DNA of 10,898 bases from Bacteroidota bacterium (GTDB lineage: Bacteria; Bacteroidota; Bacteroidia; J057). Both the position numbers and the translations under genes were made by a program. This document shows positions 1-6,878 of this stretch, in pieces (the first letter of the stretch is position 1; each line of letters opens with the position of its first letter). The notes beneath the pieces are model-generated. The model was not told the origin of the DNA and made no database searches. It saw only the letters and a list, made by a program, of their open reading frames with translations. The stretch lies in NCBI GenBank assembly GCA_003696875.1, contig RFHL01001124.1, positions 1 to 10,898 of the forward strand, read 5' to 3'.

Positions 1-1
1 C

Positions 2-184
2 GCCGAGTCGCCCGTACCAGTTTTCCTCGCCGGGGGCTTGCGCCCCGACAATGTGCAGGACGCCCTTGCTGCCGTACAGCCCTACGGGCTGGATATTTGC
101 AGCGGCGTGCGCACGGCCGACAAGCTTGATGCAGATAAGTTAGCCGCTTTTTTTTCGGCCATTAATGCCTTTTCTCATGCCTAG
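2..184 (+). CDS. trpF: Phosphoribosylanthranilate isomerase, C-terminal end (partial)
   Basis: The left edge cuts into a gene whose last 60 codons are open to a TAG stop. The peptide has the hallmark end of TrpF: a strand ending in FLAGGL, the following PDNV at a helix start, then YGLDICSGVRT and a closing helix DADKLAAFF. In the family, the GG of FLAGGL and the SGV loop form the phosphate-binding cup of the (beta/alpha)8 barrel. The enzyme converts N-(5'-phosphoribosyl)anthranilate to the carboxyphenylamino-deoxyribulose phosphate in tryptophan biosynthesis, in the cytoplasm. In many trp operons trpB would follow. Here the next gene is an unrelated lipoprotein esterase that starts inside the last codons of trpF. 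Identity rests on motif recognition of a fragment, so the symbol is probable rather than certain. Confidence 0.8.
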   Translation, partial: AESPVPVFLAGGLRPDNVQDALAAVQPYGLDICSGVRTADKLDADKLAAFFSAINAFSHA

Positions 185-1130
185 TGCCCGCTTTCTTCGA
201 GTGACTTTGGGGGTCTGGACGCTCTCTCTGTGCCTCGCCCTTCTGGTAGCCTGCCAGCAGAAACCCTCCCTGCCCCAGGTATCCGCAGGCCAGCTCATCC
301 GCTGGCCGGAGGTAACCTCCCAATTTATCGCCGCCCGTCATGTCGACATCTGGCTACCCCCCGGCTACGACAGTACCCAACACTATCCGGTTTTGTATGT
401 GCACGACGGGCAGATGCTTTTCGACAGCACCCAAACCTGGAACGGGCAGGACTGGCAGATTGATGAGGTCTGCAGCCAGCTGATTGCCGCTGGCAGGATG
501 CGCCCCGCCATCGTGGTAGGCATCTGGAATGATGCCAAGGAGCGCCACGCCGATTATTTTCCCCAGGCCCCGTTTGAATCCTTACCCGAGCCGGTGCAGG
601 ATTCCCTGCTCAAAATCGGCTGGGAAAGCCCGCTTTTTGCCACCCCGGTCAAGTCGGATGGCTATCTCCGTTTTATCGTCGAAGAACTCAAACCGCGGAT
701 CGACCAGACCTTTGCCACGCAGCCAGAGGCAGCGAACACCTTTGTCATGGGATCCAGCATGGGCGGGCTTATTTCGTGGTATGCGATGTGCGAATATCCG
801 GAGGTATTTGGCGGGGCGGCCTGCTTGTCGACCCACTGGCCGGGCACCTTTACGGTCGAGGGGAATCCCATTCCCGAGGCCTTCTTTGCTTACCTGAGGG
901 AGCACCTGCCTCCGCCCCGGACCCACCGGATCTACTTTGATCACGGTACCGCCACTCTGGATTCGCTCTATCCGCCCTTGCAGCGCGTCGCCAATCAGCT
1001 GGTGCAGGCCGCCGGGTACGACAGCCTGCACCATATGCAGTCGATGGTCTTTCTGGGGCAGGATCACGCTGAGCGCGCCTGGGCGCGCCGGGTGCATCTT
1101 CCGTTACAGTTTTTGCTGGGCGAAAACTAA
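165..1130 (+). CDS. Lipoprotein alpha/beta-hydrolase, putative esterase (esterase D / enterochelin esterase fold)
   Basis: The 321-residue product begins with a lipoprotein signal peptide: basic Arg, hydrophobic stretch at about 14-27, lipobox LVAC with Cys30. It is expected to be anchored in a membrane outside the cytoplasm. The rest matches the putative-esterase family. YPVLYVHDGQMLFD (residues 74-87) is the strand and loop typical of enterochelin-esterase-like proteins. GSSMGG (196-201) is the nucleophile elbow with Ser198. YFDHGT supplies a likely acid Asp259, and GQDH ends with a likely catalytic His301. The set Ser-Asp-His is complete, so the enzyme is probably active, but the ester substrate cannot be told. 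Two starts are possible: ATG at 165 or ATG at 177 (residue 5), both inside trpF, which suggests coupled translation. The stop overlaps that of the convergent VOC gene. Confidence 0.88.
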   Translation: MPFLMPSARFLRVTLGVWTLSLCLALLVACQQKPSLPQVSAGQLIRWPEVTSQFIAARHVDIWLPPGYDSTQHYPVLYVHDGQMLFDSTQTWNGQDWQIDEVCSQLIAAGRMRPAIVVGIWNDAKERHADYFPQAPFESLPEPVQDSLLKIGWESPLFATPVKSDGYLRFIVEELKPRIDQTFATQPEAANTFVMGSSMGGLISWYAMCEYPEVFGGAACLSTHWPGTFTVEGNPIPEAFFAYLREHLPPPRTHRIYFDHGTATLDSLYPPLQRVANQLVQAAGYDSLHHMQSMVFLGQDHAERAWARRVHLPLQFLLGEN

Positions 1131-1630
1131 AGCTGGGGTTCCGCCAGGGTAGCCAACAGCCCCTGCACATCCAATTGCCGGGTATACATATCCAGCGTGC
1201 CGTCGGCATGCCGGGGCCAGGCCTCTTGCGGCCGGTCCCAGTAAAGTTCGACCCCGTTGCCATCGGGATCATCCAGGTAGATGGCCTCCGAGACGCCATG
1301 ATCTGAAGCCCCGCTGAGGGGATAGCCATGATCCAGCAGCCGCCGCAGGGCGGCGGCGAGGTCCTTGCGCGCAGGGTACAGAATAGCCGTATGAAACAGC
1401 CCCGGCGCCCGCCGGGGAGCGGGCCCCTGCCCCCGGCTCAGCCAGGTATTGAGCCCGATATGGTGGTGGTAGCCCCCCGCCGAGAGAAAAGCAGCCTGGT
1501 CCCCCAGGCGCTGTGTAACCGAAAAGCCCAGCAGGTCGCGATAGAAGGTCAGGGCCTTATCCAGGTCAGAAACCTTGAGGTGGACATGCCCGATACGGGT
1601 CTGGGGAGAGAGGGTGTAGGCTTGATCCAT
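1127..1630 (-). CDS. VOC-family metalloenzyme (glyoxalase / extradiol dioxygenase-like)
   Basis: This is a 167-residue cytoplasmic protein with two successive beta-alpha-beta-beta-beta modules. The first runs about 12-62 (IGHVHLKV, then the helix DKALTFYRDLLGF and YHHHIGLNTW). The second runs about 77-132 (GLFHTAILYP, then AIYLDDPDGNGVELYWD). The pattern His17 in strand 1, His80 in strand 5 and Glu128 in strand 8 reproduces the His-His-Glu metal triad of vicinal-oxygen-chelate enzymes. The first half resembles CatE-type ring-cleaving dioxygenases, but the family also includes glyoxalases and resistance proteins. Substrate and reaction are therefore left open. The gene lies 50 bp downstream of the T9SS propeller gene on the same strand and could share its transcript. 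Its TAG stop overlaps the TAA stop of the convergent esterase by 4 bp, leaving no room for a terminator between them. Confidence 0.85.
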   Translation of the reverse strand: MDQAYTLSPQTRIGHVHLKVSDLDKALTFYRDLLGFSVTQRLGDQAAFLSAGGYHHHIGLNTWLSRGQGPAPRRAPGLFHTAILYPARKDLAAALRRLLDHGYPLSGASDHGVSEAIYLDDPDGNGVELYWDRPQEAWPRHADGTLDMYTRQLDVQGLLATLAEPQL

Positions 1631-1640
1631 GTTTAAACAT
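1629..1640. repeat. 12-bp perfect palindrome at VOC start codon
   Basis: ATGTTTAAACAT is perfectly self-complementary and includes two bases of the VOC start codon. It lies in the 50-bp AT-rich gap between the propeller gene and the VOC gene. It could be an operator or part of a promoter region for the VOC gene. Nothing else in the sequence proves a regulatory role, and a 12-bp AT-rich palindrome can arise by chance. Confidence 0.3.
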
Positions 1641-1680
1641 TAAACTATGTCCTTCGTGTACGAGGAAGGCGGAAAAAAGA

Positions 1681-3093
1681 TTATTCCACCCGAATAAGCT
1701 GGCCGTATCTGGTGCCGCCGCCCGAGAGCTGGAGCCAATAATGCCCAGAGGGCAGGTAGGGAGGCAGGTCCCAGGAAGTCGATGGATGAGGGCTGCGCTG
1801 GGCGATCAGCCGTCCCTGGCTGTCAAACAAGCGGAGGGCCACCGGTCCGCTGATTCCGGACCAAAATATGCGTCCCGTCCGGGCGACGGGTTGAGGCCAC
1901 AGCTGCACCGGCTCAACACGGGGGTTCAGGGCCGTGGTTTGGGCGGCAAGCGTATCATACACCAGCAAAAACTGGTTTTCGATGCCCTCAGCCGAGAACC
2001 CTGCCACCAGAAAGCCCCCGTCGCGCGCCCGCCACATGCCATAGCCGTGGTCGATGCCGGGACCACCATAGAAGCGCTGGTTGCGGGGCAGGCCGCTGCT
2101 GTCGCAGCGCCAGACGAGCACATCGGTCTGCTGGCTCAGGCTGTCATAGCCGTAGCCAGCGAGGTACAGATCGCCGTCAGAATCCTGAAAGCCCGCAAAG
2201 GCGGCGTCGCCGCCGGGGCCACCGAGGTAGCGCCGCCAGCGTTCTTCGCCATCGGCGGTGAAGTTGACGAGGTAGTAATCAAAGGCGGTGGTCGTCGTAT
2301 CCGGGGCAGATTCGCCGATCATGAGATAGGTGCTGTCTCGGAGGGCGAGCAAGCTTTGGGCGCCACCATTGAGCGGGCTGGTAAAGGGCAGCACCCACTC
2401 GACGGCCCCCAGGCTGTCGAGGCGGGCAGCATAGGCATTGTAGTGACCGGCAGGCTGCTGACGGTCCCCCACCACGAGTAGGCTACCGTCGGGGCCGGGG
2501 AGCAGGGCATGCCCTACGTCGATCAGGCTGTCGCGCAGGGGACTCTGCCAGCGCGGGTTGCCCTGCGCATCGAGCCGCACCACATAGGTGTCGTTGCCGC
2601 CCCCGGCAGGGTCGGAGATGTAGCCGATGGCGGCGAGGTCGCCGCCGGGAAGGGGGCGCACGTTCTTGAAGGAGGCGTTACCTGTACTGTCGCCATAGGT
2701 CCGGTACCACAAGACCTGACCAGCCGTGTCCAGAGCGAGGATAAAGGCCTCCTGCCGGGGGATGTCAAAGTCGTAGCGGTTGCCAGCGATAAGCAGCAGG
2801 CTGTCCCCAACCAGCCACATGCCCTGGGGATAATCGGCCAAAAGACTCCCATAGGCGCGAGCCCATTTTTCTTGCCCCGTTTCGTCAAAGCGGGACAGCC
2901 ATACATCAAAGCTCCCCATCGAATCGGCCGCCGACGTGCCCGTGAAGAAGATTTTGCCATCGGAAGTCTGCGCCACGGCCGCGCCCTGCTCAAAGCGCAA
3001 CGGCTCGCCAAAGATGCGGGTGAAGGGCTGGGGCTGGGCCAGCAGCATGGAACCGCCAGAAAACAACAGGCTGAAAAGGAGGAGGATGCGCAT
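1681..3093 (-). CDS. T9SS type A sorting-domain protein with predicted beta-propeller repeats
   Basis: The 470-residue product starts at the ATG whose complement is at 3091-3093. This start gives a clean Sec signal peptide (residues 1-20, ending LLAQ). The upstream in-frame start at 3249 would bury the peptide behind 52 unlikely residues. Residues about 25-385 hold six or seven repeats of about 50 residues. Each has the form D-x-(W/Y)-h-x-R-(F/L)-D-x-x-G-x-x-x-W followed by a YGS/YGG turn; the middle strands sit near 63, 114, 167, 217, 271 and 323. That periodicity is expected for a beta-propeller of the SBBP/delta-60-like type. The end (about 396-470: VQLWPQPV, ALRLFDSQGRLI, LPSGHYWLQL, GQLIRVE) is a typical T9SS type A sorting domain. 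The protein should be exported across both membranes and either attached to the surface or released. Its ligand is unknown. Confidence 0.88.
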   Translation of the reverse strand: MRILLLFSLLFSGGSMLLAQPQPFTRIFGEPLRFEQGAAVAQTSDGKIFFTGTSAADSMGSFDVWLSRFDETGQEKWARAYGSLLADYPQGMWLVGDSLLLIAGNRYDFDIPRQEAFILALDTAGQVLWYRTYGDSTGNASFKNVRPLPGGDLAAIGYISDPAGGGNDTYVVRLDAQGNPRWQSPLRDSLIDVGHALLPGPDGSLLVVGDRQQPAGHYNAYAARLDSLGAVEWVLPFTSPLNGGAQSLLALRDSTYLMIGESAPDTTTTAFDYYLVNFTADGEERWRRYLGGPGGDAAFAGFQDSDGDLYLAGYGYDSLSQQTDVLVWRCDSSGLPRNQRFYGGPGIDHGYGMWRARDGGFLVAGFSAEGIENQFLLVYDTLAAQTTALNPRVEPVQLWPQPVARTGRIFWSGISGPVALRLFDSQGRLIAQRSPHPSTSWDLPPYLPSGHYWLQLSGGGTRYGQLIRVE

Positions 3094-3199
3094 ACACAGG
3101 GACTTGCTGGGATAGCAAGATATCACTTTCTCCCATATCTGGGCCTTGGCGGGATTCCCAAATAAATCCCGTAGCTTAGGATAGTCAACGGCTAATCTG

Positions 3200-3212
3200 C
3201 CCTTTGAAAGGG
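3200..3212. promoter_or_regulatory. 13-bp palindrome between divergent genes
   Basis: CCCTTTGAAAGGG is a 6-bp inverted repeat around a single central G. It is located in the 176-bp gap between the divergent propeller gene (start 3093) and the repeat protein (start 3270). Position and symmetry would suit a regulator binding site acting on either gene. I could not find a convincing Bacteroidota promoter (TTTG about 19 bases before TAnnTTTG) next to it, so a role is only a suggestion. Confidence 0.25.
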
Positions 3213-3245
3213 AGTCATTGCGCCTATCAAAAGACCGCGATAATA

Positions 3246-3268
3246 CCAACGCATAATCCCCAACGCAT
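3246..3268. repeat. Direct repeat CCAACGCAT just before a start codon
   Basis: CCAACGCAT occurs at 3246-3254 and again at 3260-3268, 14 bases apart. The second copy ends one base before the ATG of the 20-residue-repeat protein. It may be a small tandem duplication in the leader. No function is evident. Confidence 0.35.
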
Positions 3269-3269
3269 C

Positions 3270-3638
3270 ATGTCTGACATCCTCATCTATGCCGGCGATC
3301 CCCGCCGCTACAGCAAGCCCCTCGCCACCCGGGTGGGCGACGAGATTTTTGAGGGTGAAAAGGGAATGTTTGAATCCCCCTTGCTCACCATTGACGGTAA
3401 CCATATCTATCAGGGAAAGAAAGGCTGGCTTGAGTCGCCTTTGGCGACGGTGGAGGAGCGCAAGGTCTATGCCGGGGACAAGGGTCTGTGGGAGAAGCCC
3501 ATCGCCACCATCCGGGGCGGGCAGGTCTTTCCGGGCCGCGAGGGCGACACCGACCACCCCATCGCGACCGTCAGCCCCAAGGATACGATGGCCGCCGCGG
3601 CCGCCGCGGTGCTGATCCTGCTGCCTGTGCAGGATTGA
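3270..3638 (+). CDS. Small protein of five 20-residue repeats with hydrophobic C-terminal helix (beta-flower-like)
   Basis: The 122-residue product starts at ATG 3270. An in-frame ATG at 3204 would add 22 residues outside the repeat pattern and is rejected. From residue 6 to 105 it consists of five register-perfect 20-residue units with consensus (I/V)(Y/F)xGxxGxxxxPhATh followed by a short turn. These begin at residues 6, 26, 46, 66 and 86. Residues 107-118 form an alanine/leucine-rich hydrophobic stretch (MAAAAAAVLILL), followed by PVQD. There is no signal peptide. The short beta-repeat pattern resembles proteins annotated as '4-fold beta flower', a symmetric shallow barrel seen mainly in structure predictions. 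In the related Tubby/scramblase folds a hydrophobic C-terminal helix threads the barrel, and the tail here could do the same or insert in a membrane. Function is unknown. The gene stands alone: it diverges from the propeller gene and converges on the signalling operon. Confidence 0.8.
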   Translation: MSDILIYAGDPRRYSKPLATRVGDEIFEGEKGMFESPLLTIDGNHIYQGKKGWLESPLATVEERKVYAGDKGLWEKPIATIRGGQVFPGREGDTDHPIATVSPKDTMAAAAAAVLILLPVQD

Positions 3639-3674
3639 GAAATACATATGCCGGCCCGAGCCAGCACAGGCAGC
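3620..3674. repeat. 11-bp inverted repeat straddling the stop of the 20-residue-repeat gene
   Basis: GCTGCCTGTGC at 3620-3630 is the exact reverse complement of GCACAGGCAGC at 3664-3674. The 33-nt loop contains the TGA stop at 3636-3638. As RNA it would form a strong stem in either direction, in the zone where the + strand gene and the - strand operon converge. It may help end or stabilise transcripts. It lacks a following T-run on either strand, so it is not a classical intrinsic terminator. Confidence 0.4.
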
Positions 3675-3845
3675 GGGCGACTGTCGCTGCGCCAGGTCAT
3701 AGACCGGCGTGAAGCCGAGCTTGTCGTTGTAGCGGGCAAACCAGATTTGGTAGGCGTCGTTGAAGGTCTGGCTTTGGCGGCTGCCGAAGATGGGCTGGCG
3801 GGGGTGCCCAGGCAGCCCGGCTCCTACGCTGGCCAGGTGCGGCAC
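3639..3845 (-). pseudogene. Possible gene remnant, weakly resembling a formylglycine-generating-enzyme-like (SUMF) segment
   Basis: Downstream of the response regulator, the - strand reads open for about 69 codons with protein-like composition. It includes FNDAYQIWFARYNDKLGF followed by TPVYDL and then AQRQ. The arrangement aromatic-x-D-A, about 15 residues, then G-(F/L)-T-P-V-Y resembles the middle of FGE-sulfatase/SUMF domains, which usually read like W-x-D-A ... E-G-L-T-P-V-Y. There is no ATG start (only GTG at 3845) and no full domain. The frame beyond 3639 runs antisense through the 20-residue-repeat gene, where it is plainly a shadow. A decayed fragment is the simplest reading. Chance protein-likeness opposite GC-rich DNA is the alternative. 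Confidence 0.25.
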
Positions 3846-3864
3846 TTGCCGAGGGCCGCCTCAC

Positions 3865-4596
3865 CTAGCCCGAGCGGAGGAAGGGCAAGCGTTGCTTGAC
3901 GGCCTGCCGGTAGTTTTTGCCCAGGTGGAAGGCCTCCCCGCAGACGAAAAGCGTGGCAGGCTCTTCGAAGCCAGTAGCGTGCCGCAGGTTGACGATGGTG
4001 CTGCGGTGGATACGAATAAAGTCGGGGTGAGGATGGCGCTGCTCAAACTGGCCGATGCCCAGGGAAACAAGGTGCTGCTGCTGGTCGCAGGTATGGAGGG
4101 TGATGTACTGGTTGCTGGCCTGGATGTAGCAGACCTCTTCGAGCTGGACCTTGATATGCTGGCGGGCCCCTTTGGGGATGAATAAGTAGGGTGGGACCGC
4201 CGGACTGGGAATGGCCGGGACGGCCTCCAGGGCTTTTTCCAGGTTGAAGATGAGCTCGTTGTCGCTAAAGGGTTTGCCGATGAAGCCAACGGCATGGCTG
4301 CGCAGGGATTGGCGCAGGGTGGCAGGGTCGCGCTGGGCGGTGAGCAATACGCAGGGCACCGGGTACACTTGCTGCAAGCGACGCAGGGCCTGGAGGCCGT
4401 CTAGCTCGCCTTCGCCCTGGGAGAGGTCCACATCGACCAGTACCACCTGGGGCCGGACGCTGGGAATCTGGGCCAGGGCGGCCTCGCCAGAGCGGGCCGC
4501 TCCGACGACGGTATAGCCTGCCCGCTCCAGAATCAGGGTGAGGTTTTGAATGGTGAGTACCTCGTCTTCGATGATGTACACCCGAGGGCCGTTCAT
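3865..4596 (-). CDS. LytTR-family response regulator
   Basis: The 243-residue protein has a receiver domain (about 5-122) and a LytTR DNA-binding domain (about 137-238). The receiver carries the acidic pair Glu10/Asp11, the phosphoacceptor Asp55 in VVLVDVDL, Thr86 in LLTAQ and the conserved Lys108 in IGKPF, so all key residues are present. The output domain shows the LytTR pattern YIQASNQYITLHT, then FIRIHRSTIVNL and a final FHLGKNYR. It should bind direct-repeat promoter sites in the cytoplasm after phosphorylation. Its ATG overlaps the TGA of the histidine kinase gene by 4 bp, so the two are almost certainly translated together and form a cognate pair. It is the last gene of the operon. No LytTR target repeats could be identified by eye. 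Confidence 0.95.
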   Translation of the reverse strand: MNGPRVYIIEDEVLTIQNLTLILERAGYTVVGAARSGEAALAQIPSVRPQVVLVDVDLSQGEGELDGLQALRRLQQVYPVPCVLLTAQRDPATLRQSLRSHAVGFIGKPFSDNELIFNLEKALEAVPAIPSPAVPPYLFIPKGARQHIKVQLEEVCYIQASNQYITLHTCDQQQHLVSLGIGQFEQRHPHPDFIRIHRSTIVNLRHATGFEEPATLFVCGEAFHLGKNYRQAVKQRLPFLRSG

Positions 4597-6878
4597 ATGC
4601 GGAGGGGGTTGCGAAAGGTGAGTTCGAAGCGGGTACCTGCCGAGAGATCGGTCCGCAGCGCCCCATTGAGCTGGAGGACCATGGCCTGAACGAGATCGGT
4701 GCCGTAGGAGCCCTCACGGCGCTGGCTGGGGTCGTAGCCGGGGCCATTGTCGGCAAAGACCAGCATGACACGCTCGTCGCCCAGGGCCTTGAGCTCGATG
4801 AAGATCTGGGGTTCATCGGTGGCGGGTACCGCGTACTTGAGGGCATTGGTGAGCCACTCGTTGAGGATGATGGCGAGGGGCACCGCCCGGTCGATGTCCA
4901 CCTGTATGGGCGCGATGTGGGTCTCGAGTTGCAGGGCCTCGGCAGGAATGCCGCTGGCATGGCGCAGTTGCTCCACGAGGGGCAGGATGTAGTCGGTCAT
5001 GCGCAGGCTGTGGACCTCCCGGTCCTGGTACAGCAGGCGGTGCAGCGCCGAGATGGCCTCAATGCGGCTTTTGGTGGAGTTGAGCACGGCCTGGGCCTGC
5101 GGGTCTTCCTGCCGGGCGGCCTGCAAGTTGATGAGGTTACTGAGCATTTGCAGGTTGTTTTTGACCCGGTGATGGACCTCCTGATTGAGGGACTCGATAT
5201 AGGCGGCGTCTCGGCGGGCCCGGGTGCGGGCGCGGTGGAGGGTGAAGGCGAGCGCTAATAAAGCGAATCCTATCAGGCTCACCCCAAGGGTAATGGCCTG
5301 CCAGCGTTGCTTGACCAAAGCTTTTTCTTGATCGGCAATGACCTTCTCCTGTTTGGCCAAACTCAAGCTGTCTGAGAGGAGTTGCGTGCGGAATTCCGTT
5401 TCCAGCCAGTTGGCCTGTTCTGCGGCTTGGCCTTGAAACAGGCTGTCTTGCAGGTTTCTATAGATATCCAATTGAGCTACCGCCTCTGCTTTATTTCCTT
5501 CCTGGGCCAATAAGACAGCGTGGATCAAAAGGATGTCCAAGTAGACGTACTTAACCTGAAGAAAACGAGGATCGGCGAGGGAAGCCCTGATTTTTTGGCG
5601 TAAACCTTCCCATTCTCCTAACTGAAACCACGTTTTGATCTCCAAGGATCGGCGCAGGACGTGGTTTAATTCAAAGCCGGGGGTGTCCAATGGGTACTTT
5701 TTGGCCACTTGTTGCAAAATATCCCTGGCCTTCTCCGGGTCTTCTTCTACGTTGAGTGCTATTTGTACCTTGGTAAGGTCCGCTTCATACATGCCAGCCT
5801 TGTCCTGTATGGCCAGATAGGTCTCTGAGGCTAGCCGTAGGAAATGATTCCCCTGCTCAGGGTTTTGATTTAAAAAGTGAGCTTGGGAAAGAAGCAGATA
5901 CACTAAGCTCAGGCTGCTGGGAATCATCTGATCTTTTCCTGCTTGCAGGGCCTTCTCTCCATAGGCGATGGTTTTATGGGGCTGCCTTAACAACAGAAAG
6001 GTGTGAGCAAACGCAAAATCCACCATGCCAAGGAGCGCCTCGTCCTGGATAGCCTCGGCATCCTTTCTCGCGGCTTTGGCGTATGCCAGGGCAGCCACGG
6101 GGTAGCTAATCATGTTGTGAATGAGGGCGAGGTTAAGGTTGTACAAGCTGCGATCATAAGGCAGCGGCAGGGTATCGATAAGGGCCAATGAGCCTTTCAG
6201 GGAAGCGATTGCAGAATCGACCATGGCTTGCGTCATGTAAATCATCCCCAAGGTAAACTGGATTCCGGCTCGCTCTGCAGGGCTGGCTTCCTGTATCAGA
6301 CGCTGAGCTTGGCGGAGATGCCAAAGGGCGCTATCGTTCTGGACCTGCAGCATCATCCACTGCCCAAGCTGATAGTGGGCGAACCGGACTCTTTTTTCCC
6401 GCCCACTTTTCCTGGCCACCTTCAAGGCCTGATCCAGTTTGGGTTTGGCTTCTTCGAGACGCCCCAAGAGCATGAGGCTGCTCCCCCAGTCAGTCAGTAC
6501 ATCGGCCTGATTGCTCCAGTCTGTGGTTTGGCTGAGTTGTTCATAGGCCTTTTCGGCATACACCAAACTGGAATCATGCCGATTCAGCAGGTAGTGGGTT
6601 TTTGCCATATCGGAGTAAGCAATCCCCAATTCAGCGGGGATGCCCATTTCATGCCCTATGGCCAGTTGCTGCCGGGCGTAGAGGAAGGCTGTATCCGGCT
6701 GGTGATAGCGATAGTAAGCCACAAGGGCCCCAAAGGCCGCAAAGCGATGCTTGAGGGGCTTACGAGAATGGGCGACAGCTAGCAGGCTGTCTATGTTGGC
6801 GCCCTGCCCCCATAGGTCTGTGGCTGAAAGGCCCCCAAAGATTGAGCAAATGAGCAGAAGCTTGTGTATCCTCACCAT
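4593..6878 (-). CDS. TPR-containing sensor histidine kinase, HisKA_2 type
   Basis: The 761-residue membrane kinase has a signal peptide (about 1-25), a long periplasmic helical region of TPR-like repeats (about 45-500) and a coiled linker (about 500-525). One membrane helix follows (about 527-548) and then the cytoplasmic kinase. The transmitter begins with EVHHRVKNNLQ (567-577), the H-box of HisKA_2 kinases, with His570 as the expected phosphoacceptor. The HATPase domain has the N-box (NEWLTNALKYA, Asn673/Asn678), the G1 box DNGPG (710-714) and a glycine-rich GSYGTDLV (723-730), so it should be active. This architecture (signal peptide, TPR, one helix, HisKA_2) is common in Bacteroidota, typically with a LytTR partner as here. 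Its start overlaps the WG-repeat gene by 7 bp and its stop overlaps the regulator by 4 bp. The stimulus is unknown. The periplasmic TPRs suggest protein or peptide binding. Confidence 0.93.
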   Translation of the reverse strand: MVRIHKLLLICSIFGGLSATDLWGQGANIDSLLAVAHSRKPLKHRFAAFGALVAYYRYHQPDTAFLYARQQLAIGHEMGIPAELGIAYSDMAKTHYLLNRHDSSLVYAEKAYEQLSQTTDWSNQADVLTDWGSSLMLLGRLEEAKPKLDQALKVARKSGREKRVRFAHYQLGQWMMLQVQNDSALWHLRQAQRLIQEASPAERAGIQFTLGMIYMTQAMVDSAIASLKGSLALIDTLPLPYDRSLYNLNLALIHNMISYPVAALAYAKAARKDAEAIQDEALLGMVDFAFAHTFLLLRQPHKTIAYGEKALQAGKDQMIPSSLSLVYLLLSQAHFLNQNPEQGNHFLRLASETYLAIQDKAGMYEADLTKVQIALNVEEDPEKARDILQQVAKKYPLDTPGFELNHVLRRSLEIKTWFQLGEWEGLRQKIRASLADPRFLQVKYVYLDILLIHAVLLAQEGNKAEAVAQLDIYRNLQDSLFQGQAAEQANWLETEFRTQLLSDSLSLAKQEKVIADQEKALVKQRWQAITLGVSLIGFALLALAFTLHRARTRARRDAAYIESLNQEVHHRVKNNLQMLSNLINLQAARQEDPQAQAVLNSTKSRIEAISALHRLLYQDREVHSLRMTDYILPLVEQLRHASGIPAEALQLETHIAPIQVDIDRAVPLAIILNEWLTNALKYAVPATDEPQIFIELKALGDERVMLVFADNGPGYDPSQRREGSYGTDLVQAMVLQLNGALRTDLSAGTRFELTFRNPLRI

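Noticed and set aside
850..1329. 159-codon - strand frame spanning the esterase/VOC junction
   Set aside because: It lies across the ends of two well-supported genes in a different frame and has Arg/Pro-rich shadow composition.
1741..3165. Two long + strand frames (246 and 218 codons) opposite the T9SS propeller gene
   Set aside because: They are GC-rich shadows with low-complexity composition. The - strand frame has a signal peptide, regular repeats and a sorting domain.
3094..3249. Longer N-terminus for the T9SS propeller protein
   Set aside because: It would place 52 ordinary residues before a perfect signal peptide; the ATG at 3093 is the better start.
3204..3269. Longer N-terminus for the 20-residue-repeat protein
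   Set aside because: The extra 22 residues do not match the repeat and would cover the palindrome and direct repeats of the intergenic region. The ATG at 3270 starts two residues before the first strand.
3192..3845. 217-codon - strand frame across the 20-residue-repeat gene
   Set aside because: Most of it is the antisense of a clear repeat-encoding + strand gene and has no protein pattern there. Only its first third (3639-3845) looks protein-like, and that is reported separately as a possible remnant.
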